This document shows positions 9,686 through 18,300 of a stretch of DNA of 63,386 nucleotides, one piece after another. Source of the DNA: CANDYO01 sp049653745. GTDB taxonomy: Bacteria > Pseudomonadota > Alphaproteobacteria > Rickettsiales > CANDYO01. The notes under the pieces are model-generated. The model did no database searches. It saw nothing but the letters and a program-made list of their open reading frames with translations, and was not told the DNA's origin. Position numbers and translations under genes: made by a program. The stretch spans positions 1 to 63,386 of the forward strand of contig JBASGW010000006.1 of NCBI GenBank assembly GCA_049653745.1, written 5' to 3'. Numbering within the stretch: position 1 is the first letter of the stretch; the number at the start of each line of letters is the position of its first letter.

Positions 9686-11878
9686 ATGACTTTAATAGAT
9701 AAATATAGAAAAGTAGAAGTATTAGGTGATAGTTTCATTTATTTAAGTGAAGAAGAAGAACTAGATTTTTTATTTAGGCAAAACGAATTTGGATTGTCAT
9801 TTTTAGAAGATATTATTTTAAGTCACCCGGATCAAATAAGCTTGATTTTTAATTCTGAGTTATTTTTTGATTTAGAGCCTCATCTTTTAGAAGAAATCTT
9901 TAAAAGAAAAATTAATAAAAATGATACTTTATTTAGTTTCTCATGCAGTAAAAACCATACAGTTTTAGATATTTTATTAAATTCTAAAGCTTTTGCAAAA
10001 CTTACGTATCTACAACAAAATGCAATATTAAAGGTTCGTCCAGTAAGCGATACTCATGATATTCCCTTGTTTATAAAAGCAACTATAAGAAGTGATCCAA
10101 GATGTTTATCGACTTTAGTAAATTCAAGAATTTTAATAAACTTAGAGCAAGAATTAATCTTTGACTTACTTAATGATAGAGATTCTCAAGATAAAAATTG
10201 CATACAAAGAGCTGTTAAAAACTCCGTTAACTTCAATATCTTATTAAACAGTGAAATATTTCAGAAACTTTCTACTGAATATAAATTCATTCTTTTGACT
10301 AACGAAGATAAAAATCATAATACATTGTTATTCGATTATATACATATTGATCCTAAAAAGAAAGATCCGGATTTTTTTAAAACCTTCTTTGAAAATAATG
10401 GATTTAAAGAATTTGATGAAAGTAAACAAAGCTCTTTGCTCTATTTAAATCAAAATAGCAGCAAAGAACTTTGGTTATATTTAATTAAAAAGCAAAATAA
10501 CATTGCTTCTTTTGTTGAATATAGTCCTAAATTTTTAATTTCAAGCTTTGTTGACTTTATAAAAAATTATTATTGGGAGAGCTGCTGTCAAAGAGATACA
10601 AAACCCGACTATATAAGAAACATGATATCGCTATCAGATATACTAAAAGCTGTAAACTCAAGTAAATTATGTAAAGTTGCAGCAGATTCAGATAATTTCT
10701 CAGTTCTATACTACATAGCTTCATATGGAGTGCCAATTAATGAAATAAAAAAGTATCAGCAAAATGGATTTACAATAACTGCAAAAGATGGCTATGGAAT
10801 TATAATTCAAGAAAAGGATATTATGTTCACTTGCGATGATGCAAAAGGGGATATATTAATTATTAATGGAAAATACACCAAAAATGATATTATGTCTGGT
10901 CTTGAAGCAGCGCTGCATCAGAGTTGTTACAATATACTTGCAGTAAATGCAAACTATAATCCTTTCGGTAAAGATATAGACATCGGAGCAATAATTTCCA
11001 ATTACTCGAGAAAGTCATTTTTAGATTTTATAATTATAAACGCTCATGGAACTAGAAGTAATATCAGTGCACAAAAAAGTACAGATGTAGCTCTATTTAT
11101 ATATGAACAAACAAATAAAATCTTTAGCAAAGATTTGTTTAAAATGATTATTCAAGATATTCAAAAAACTAATCCTATTGATATATTAATTACTTCATGC
11201 AATGGACAACTTGCAACAAAAGCTATTACTTCTCTATTACCGAATGGTTCAAAAATAATTACTTTAGGAGAGGTATCTAGTGATTCAGAAATACATAGCA
11301 CTCAGATGGATGATATACAGGCTTTGTCTAAAGTTATTCAACATTACCATATTAGGGATTATGGTTTGGCAACGAATAGATTTTTGTTAGAAACAATGTT
11401 GATTGATTATTATATGCATTTAAAGCCATCTCATCTAATTAAGGGTATACCTACTTATACTATAGCACCGTATCAAACTATTCAGATTACTGATTTTAAA
11501 AATGATTGCATAGGAAAATTAACATCTTTTCAACAAGAGTCATTAATAAAAATATTATGCAATAATCAAGATACACAATGTATAGAGAGAGTAATACCAA
11601 TTCTATTTAATTGGGACGACTTAAAATTTGGAAATAATGGTAGTATAGAATTATTACAGCAATCTAGTAACGTAAGCTCAGAATTCGGAACAGTTTCAGC
11701 TATTAAATTTGCAAATCACCTCTATTGCCAAAGTCCTTATGGGGACAACTTCATTAAAAATGCTGATTTTTGTTGCTTACAGGATAATCAATATGGAACA
11801 TGCGAAATGACTATAACAGCAATTCTAGCAACTTCTATTATTGGTATTTGTTATTATTGTTATAATGATGGCAATTAA
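9686..11878 (+). CDS. Repeat protein with caspase-like (clan CD) cysteine-protease domain
   Basis: Residues 1 to ~250 consist of divergent ~40-45-residue helical repeats (T-V-L-D-I-L-L-N-S-K-A-F-A-K-L), ankyrin-like. Residues ~370-570 look like a clan CD peptidase: a hydrophobic strand ending in I-I-I-N-A-H-G (His454) and, 51 residues later, another strand ending in I-L-I-T-S-C-N-G (Cys505). This His-Gly/Cys order and spacing is typical of caspases, CHAT, C11 and C80 proteases. A single hydrophobic segment (T-A-I-L-A-T-S-I-I-G-I) lies at the extreme C-terminus, which ends in a Cys/Tyr-rich tail. It may be a host-directed protease or self-processing toxin. AGGA lies 4 bases before the ATG. The call is from motifs alone. 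Confidence 0.65.
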   Translation: MTLIDKYRKVEVLGDSFIYLSEEEELDFLFRQNEFGLSFLEDIILSHPDQISLIFNSELFFDLEPHLLEEIFKRKINKNDTLFSFSCSKNHTVLDILLNSKAFAKLTYLQQNAILKVRPVSDTHDIPLFIKATIRSDPRCLSTLVNSRILINLEQELIFDLLNDRDSQDKNCIQRAVKNSVNFNILLNSEIFQKLSTEYKFILLTNEDKNHNTLLFDYIHIDPKKKDPDFFKTFFENNGFKEFDESKQSSLLYLNQNSSKELWLYLIKKQNNIASFVEYSPKFLISSFVDFIKNYYWESCCQRDTKPDYIRNMISLSDILKAVNSSKLCKVAADSDNFSVLYYIASYGVPINEIKKYQQNGFTITAKDGYGIIIQEKDIMFTCDDAKGDILIINGKYTKNDIMSGLEAALHQSCYNILAVNANYNPFGKDIDIGAIISNYSRKSFLDFIIINAHGTRSNISAQKSTDVALFIYEQTNKIFSKDLFKMIIQDIQKTNPIDILITSCNGQLATKAITSLLPNGSKIITLGEVSSDSEIHSTQMDDIQALSKVIQHYHIRDYGLATNRFLLETMLIDYYMHLKPSHLIKGIPTYTIAPYQTIQITDFKNDCIGKLTSFQQESLIKILCNNQDTQCIERVIPILFNWDDLKFGNNGSIELLQQSSNVSSEFGTVSAIKFANHLYCQSPYGDNFIKNADFCCLQDNQYGTCEMTITAILATSIIGICYYCYNDGN

Positions 11879-11952
11879 GTTTAACAATTGATTAAAATTT
11901 ATTAAGCGTTATAATTAGACAATAAGCATACTTCTAGATAACGGAGGTTATC

Positions 11953-13167
11953 ATGTCAGATAAAACAGTGAATTTTCAGATAAAAACAAAAGACTTAAGT
12001 GAACTAGAATCTATATTATCTTCTAAAAATTTTAGATCTTTGAATATTCAGCAAAAACTTGATTTTTTTAGAGAAATTGATCCTCAATCTTCAAAACCTT
12101 GGTTTTTAAGTTTTGTAGCGCAATCTCCAGAACATATAAGAATGCTTTTAAGCCATGATTCAGTAATAACTGGTGGACATAATTTTTGCTTTGAGTTAGT
12201 TACAATACAAGACAAAAATAAGTTAGGAATATTAGAAATTGCTACTAAGAAACCATCTACAGAAAGCTTAAAAGAGATTTTAAGTAGTAAAATATTCAAA
12301 GAAATACTATCACCAAATGAGCTATATAAAACTCTCATACAAGACAATATTTCCGGCATTTCAAATTTTGCTTTAGTTACAGCTAGATCTCCAGAGCATT
12401 TACAAATTATACTTGAAAGTAACTTATTAGATAAAATAAGTGAATCTCAGGCGCTGATTCTATTAAATTTACCTATTAGCGAAGATGAATCAATAAATAG
12501 CATCTGGTTTTCTGTATTAAAAGGAAAAGAATATTGGTATCCTTTATTTAATAGTAATATAATAAACAAATTAAACGATTCAGAAGTATCATCCTTACTC
12601 ACAGCTAAATATGAAAATAACAATGATGAGACGCCTTTAGAATATATGGTTAGTCATTACTCAGAAAATGAATTAACACTGTTTTTAGGTAGCAGAATTT
12701 TCAAAAAATTAAATTTAGAGGTGTATCAGCAGTATACTTTAAAAAATGGGAATGATTTAACAGTTCTTGATATTGCGCTAACTAAATCACCAGCTAGTTT
12801 TAAAGCTTTATTAGAATGCGATAAATGCTTTAATATTCTAACTGAAGACCAAAGATTAGAAATACTAACATCTCCAGATATAAGTTCTTTGCCTCTAGTT
12901 TATAAGGCTATGGTGATAGGTGATAATTATGAAAATATTATTCTTAATAGTGAAGCGCTTTTGGATATGTCGCCTAAACATAGATATGATTTATTAGATG
13001 TTGCTCTGCATTCAAATATTAATGTCATTGATCAAGAAACTCCAGATCCTGAAATAGTTCAAGTTCCTGAAAGATTAGCTGCGTTAGTTAATAGCACTTT
13101 GTTTAAATCTCTAGACCATGATAAGCAACTTGCATTACTTGGGCAGCAAGCAGAAGTAGATGAATGA
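11953..13167 (+). CDS. Ankyrin-like repeat protein, 404 aa, paralogue of the preceding N-terminus
   Basis: Built of the same ~40-residue helical units as the N-terminal half of the preceding protein (for example L-K-E-I-L-S-S-K-I-F-K-E-I-L and S-F-K-A-L-L-E-C-D-K-C-F). It has no catalytic domain, signal peptide or membrane span. A strong GGAGG lies 5 bases before the ATG. It follows 74 bases downstream of the caspase-like gene. A repeat-only paralogue next to a protease-bearing one could act as inhibitor, scaffold or decoy; this is inference. Consensus ankyrin residues are weak, so it may be a distinct solenoid family. Confidence 0.6.
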   Translation: MSDKTVNFQIKTKDLSELESILSSKNFRSLNIQQKLDFFREIDPQSSKPWFLSFVAQSPEHIRMLLSHDSVITGGHNFCFELVTIQDKNKLGILEIATKKPSTESLKEILSSKIFKEILSPNELYKTLIQDNISGISNFALVTARSPEHLQIILESNLLDKISESQALILLNLPISEDESINSIWFSVLKGKEYWYPLFNSNIINKLNDSEVSSLLTAKYENNNDETPLEYMVSHYSENELTLFLGSRIFKKLNLEVYQQYTLKNGNDLTVLDIALTKSPASFKALLECDKCFNILTEDQRLEILTSPDISSLPLVYKAMVIGDNYENIILNSEALLDMSPKHRYDLLDVALHSNINVIDQETPDPEIVQVPERLAALVNSTLFKSLDHDKQLALLGQQAEVDE

Positions 13168-13553
13168 ATCCATTATTTGTCTCAAGGACAAAAAGTAGTT
13201 ATTCGTTTGCAACGTAAAATTTAAATAGCACTTATTTCTGAATTAGTGGTTGTTTGTAACCTAATTCTCAAAAATCAGATAGGCTATCCTAAAAAATTTC
13301 TGTTCAAGTAGCAGAAAAAAAGAAAGAACACAAATATAGAGAAGCTTAAACCTAAGTTATCTAAAGATGGTGGAGTGAATGGATCATTTTGCAAATTTTT
13401 CTCCAGTAAAAAAATCTACAATTTATGAAGGAGAAAGAGGAAAGCAAAAGTTCGCAATGAAAAATACCAGTGGGTTGATGAAACACTTTAAAAACTGTTT
13501 ATGACAAGTTTATAGCAATAGCATTTCTCATTTTAAATCAAACAGATGCAATA
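13168..13553. other. Intergenic stretch with short coding remnants
   Basis: No intact gene. Fragments in shifting frames on the plus strand (such as T-V-Y-D-K-F-I-A-I-A-F-L-I-L-N near 13490-13545) look like the tail of a decayed gene, perhaps a transposase, but they are too short to name. Confidence 0.3.
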
Positions 13554-13567
13554 TTATCTTAAAATAT

Positions 13568-15277
13568 TTAAGGTAATATTTTCACTCCTCCAGTGATGCA
13601 AAAGTGACCTATACATCCTCCTAATATCAATGATATAAAAGCTGTTCCTAATAAGCTGGATATAAATAGAGATGTTTCTAATACTTTCTTCTGAAGTTGA
13701 AGTGTTATAATTCTCGTAGAAGCGAAAATTTCCTAGAGATAAATCATTTCTTAATAAATGTGGTGGTAATAAGATTATTCGATCATTTTCTAAAATAATG
13801 CTAAGATTACTATCTTTAATTTCTAAGTCTTCAATGTTTTTATAAGATTCTAGATTAGATAAATCAATTATTTCATTATATGGATCAAAATCTGCAATCT
13901 CTATAGTTGTATGTGAAAATTGATAAATTATAAACTTATCGGCACCTTCTAGTCCATAAATTTTAGTATTAAATGGAGATTTAACCATTATAGCGTCTTT
14001 TAAAGATATCGCATTATGCACGCCTCCTTCTGTTATTAATATTGTTTTTATTCTTTTGTAGGAGACGAAGTTGTTGGAGAATGAGTGGGACTAAAACTAG
14101 GTGCATGAGTGCTAAAGATAATTTGTAAATCATCATTAGTTAAAAGATTAAAATTTAACAAAATAAGCTCTTTATGTGAACTAATAGTAATTTTACTATT
14201 GCCGTTACTATAAGTAGTTAAAGATTTTAATTGCTGTAAGCCGTAGAAAAAATTTAGTTGTGAGAAGTCTAATATATCTTGATTTGGGTTGAAATCAGTA
14301 ATTGTTGTTGTATCGATATCCTGAGATAATAAAAATATCAAGTCCTTGGGCCACCAGTTAGTATATCTGATCCATGGCTTGTTTTAAGAATATCATTACC
14401 ATCAGATGCATTTAAAACATTATCGTTATCATTACCTGTTAGATTATCTGAATAATTAGATCCTATTAAGTTGTTTACATTATTAAGCTTATCTCCATTA
14501 GCATACCCTCCACTAAAGTAATTTGTCTTTAAGTTTATGTTAACCGCTTTATTAGAGTTAATATAACTTACAGTATCCATATACTTGCTAATGGCATCAA
14601 TTGATATAGCAGTGAATATATCAGCAGATGCAGTAGCAAAGAATGGATCAGGGCCATTAATATCAGTAAGTATTATGTTATCAAAATAGCAATCTCCTGA
14701 TACAGCCTGATCTTCACGGTTTGCATAAAGATAATCACCCAAAGCCAATCTAATATTAGTACTGCTTGTAGAAAAAATAAAACTAAAATGTTGCCAATTT
14801 CCATTTCCTTTTAAGTCAACATAAGCACTACTTTTATAGTAGTCAATGTAGGAGCTACACCAAGAAACGCATCCATAATAATAAGGTCCACGTTCTTGGC
14901 ATTCATCAATGCAGTCATTGAGTTTTACAATTCGTGTATCGCACATAGGCCCCCTTAAACTTGTAATGTCACCAGAATATAAATATGCGAGTTCAGATAG
15001 AGCCACTCCGTCAGCAATGCTTAAGTGCATCCATAATTTGCTCCAACTTCAATGTTTTTAGATTTTCCTAAATAGTCAAATGCAATCGCATAAAGTTTAT
15101 TTGGGTTATAAATACCTGATGAAAAACTATCAGGTTTTCTTGCAGTCCTTGAGAATGTACAAACTACATCATTTTTCCCAAGTGGTCATTAGTTGAAGTT
15201 ATTCCAACTAACATTCCATTTCCACCTGTCCATTGTTGAGCTATATTGTTGCAATTTTCATAAAATAAAGTAGCCAT
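13568..15277 (-). pseudogene. Decayed RTX/PT-linker surface protein, paralogue of 24207-26486
   Basis: The start at 15277 (TAGGAGATAATCT before ATG) gives the same N-terminus as the intact paralogue (L-F-Y-x-x, then W-T-G-G-N-G-M). The frame breaks before 15030, near 14341, near 14048 and near 13680. The pieces follow the paralogue in order: N-terminal beta domain, V-S-Y-I-N-S-N-K-A segment, RTX-like repeats (S-D-G-N-D-I-L), a short PT linker, a G-G-V-H beta-roll domain, and a terminal membrane segment (S-L-L-G-T-A-F-I-S-L-I-L) ending at 13568. At least four frameshifts make it non-functional as one product. Confidence 0.8.
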
Positions 15278-15334
15278 AGATTATCTCCTAATTAGTTACA
15301 GTACATGTTTTGTCTATTACAATATCTAATGTTA

Positions 15335-18300
15335 TTATACTTCTTCAATAACTCCAGCATGCGCTACCTTAGCAAGATCTGCTGCAAACGGCCATATATT
15401 ATAATTATAGGCATATGATGCATATCCTAGCAATCCTATTAAAGAAAGGCTTCCAATAACAATTCCTGAAATTTCTCCCTCAGTTAAGATTTCTTTTTCA
15501 TTTGAACTTTCAGGAGATATTGTAGGCAAATAAGTAGGGTTATCAACATAGTAATTGTCTGGAGTTGAATCATATGCATTAAGAAGTTCTGTCATATTTA
15601 TTCCTAATCCCGCTACATTAGTTGTATAATTATGAGCGCTTGAGTTATAAAATGCAAAGCTATCCCCATCTATAGTTAGCAAGAAGATTTCAGTTTTATA
15701 TAGATTAATAGATAAACCACCAGGTAAATTCAAACTAGTACCATTTACTGAATATTGATAAGATAACGCAGAAAAGTCATTTAATTTGAGAGAGCTAACA
15801 TCAATTATATCTATTGCTTTCAGACCAAAAATATCAATTGAACCACTAGAAATTAGAGCTCTACTATTTTCTGGGGATGTCTTTGAATAATTTTCTAAAG
15901 TAAATTTATACACATTTGAACTTTGATCATTACTTATAATGGAGCAACTAAATTTATTAGGAAGTAACGGTATAAAATAAGTGTTAACGCCACCTAATCC
16001 TGCAAGAATAGAATCTTGTATATTGCTACAAATAAATTGTTCGTTTTCTTTTCCTCCAACAGCAACGTATTTATCTTCGATATCTGAATTTTCTATAAAA
16101 ATCCCTAAATCTTTATTTTTAAAATTAGAAATCAATATTTTGTTGTTTGTAACATCGCTAAACTCATTGTTATTATAAGAAATAATTAGATCATTTTCTG
16201 AATATTTCATTAGGACTATGTCATTTTGATGATTAATAGAATTAGAACTAATGAGTGATTCTAATATTCTTGAAGAATATTTATTTAAATTACAATAATT
16301 ATCAAATATAGGAAAGAAGGCGAAGGAATTTGTATCTCCTTCATCTACATTATAAACTTTTCCTATACTACAGCCGATATTTACAAAATTAATTTTACCT
16401 GTTTTATCCTGATCAATTATTTTAGTAGTTCCTTTCATATTATGGGTGTAAAAATAATAATTATTTTCTCCACCTGAGTCTGTTATAATATCCATACCAC
16501 TAAATGGATAATATTCATCATTGCCAGTGCCACCATTCATTATGTCAGCATAATTTGTCCCACCAAAGAATTTATTTCCGCTATTATCGCCATTAATTGA
16601 CATACCAGTTATTGTTAAGTCAGAATTAGAGATCAATCCTGACATCGACTTAATTCCTTGAATTCTTAAAGAAGTAGATGGAGACGCCAAACTTAATGAG
16701 TTTATATTAGGAGATTTATCCCAAGCTAACTCCCAAAAATATGGATTTTGATTGTAATTATTAAAAAATATTTCATTAAGAAAATTATTCATTGAAATAC
16801 TGTCACTTAAACTCTTAGATTCAAAAAATGGCCAATTATTAAAGTTACCAGAGAATTCCCAATATCTGTTCATAGCAGATGAAATTTTTGCATCACCGCT
16901 TATAGTTTTAAATTGTAATAATATATTGCTCATATCATGCTGTTGTAGTGTATAAATAAAACTGTTTGGATCATATTCAGGAAATATTCTGATCACATTA
17001 CCAAAGTGATATCCTGAAGCTATATTAACTAAGTTAGGAGCAGAATTAAAACATTTCACCTTATCAGCTATTTCATCAACTGAATAAATAATTGAATAGG
17101 AACTATCTCTATAATAATCATCAATGACTTTTCCTGCGCCAGGACTATCAAAAACAACAGCTAGGTTATTATACGTAGCAGACATAAGTTGCGCTAAGAA
17201 TCCACCGAGAGAATGTCCGGTAAAAGAAATTACACTAGGATTAAGTTGGTAATAATCAATTATATAATCAACAAATTCTTTTGCAGGTGAGTAATGAGCT
17301 GGAACTTTTCCTAAAGCTAAGTCTTTATCAGCAGAAAATAAGTCATAAAGGTCATCAGTTCCTTGAAATGCCACAATAACATTATCATTAATATCATTTT
17401 TATATGCTTTGGCAAAAAACCCCCATGCAATACTGGTATCAGAAACTATTCCTGAGCTTTCTGAATCTAATAGAACGGTCCAACCGCTGGGCAATCTAGA
17501 TCCATTTTCATTCACTTCAGATAATAGTTGTTCATGGTCTGGATTAGCATAAACTTCACGTGATAAAATGGCATATATTTTATTTGTTACATAAATTACT
17601 TCAGATCCTTCACTAGGTTTTAATGTTGGCTGAGTTGAAGGTTTAGACGTTGGAAAACTAGAGGGTTCTGATGTTGGTTGCAATAAAGGAGATGATGTGT
17701 TGTTATGATTTGGTAAAATTGTTGGAAAAGTTACTGATTCAATTGATGGAGCGGAGGTTGTTCCTTTAATGAAAATATCTCTACCATATATTAAGTAGAT
17801 TTTAGAAACGCTATAAAGAAGAAAATCCTTATAGCCGTCTTTATTTAAATCACCGATAGAAATTGCATTACCCAATGATTGAAAGGATGTTTGAAAATTC
17901 ACAACATTATAGGTATTGTCATCTAGAAAAATAACTCCCTGGTTAGAATCAATATTATCAAGGTTTATATTACTTAAAATAGAAGGATTACCAAATATCA
18001 GATAATAGTATCCAGATGGGAAAAAATATTTTGAACTAGCTATTGATAATAATTTTGTTTTACTTATAAAAAAATCATCGTAACCATCACCATTTACATC
18101 ATAAACTTTAGTTGCAGATCCAAGTTCTATACCTGGCATACCTGAACATGCATTAGGAATTTCAATTGCGGGATTATTATTGTTTAAAGTGTTACCTAGT
18201 ATTATTTTAGTAACAACTCCTATGTTTTCAACCGATAGTCCTTTAGCATGATAGATGCCATGACATATTGCAATATCTTGCAAGCTATCTCCATTAAAAT

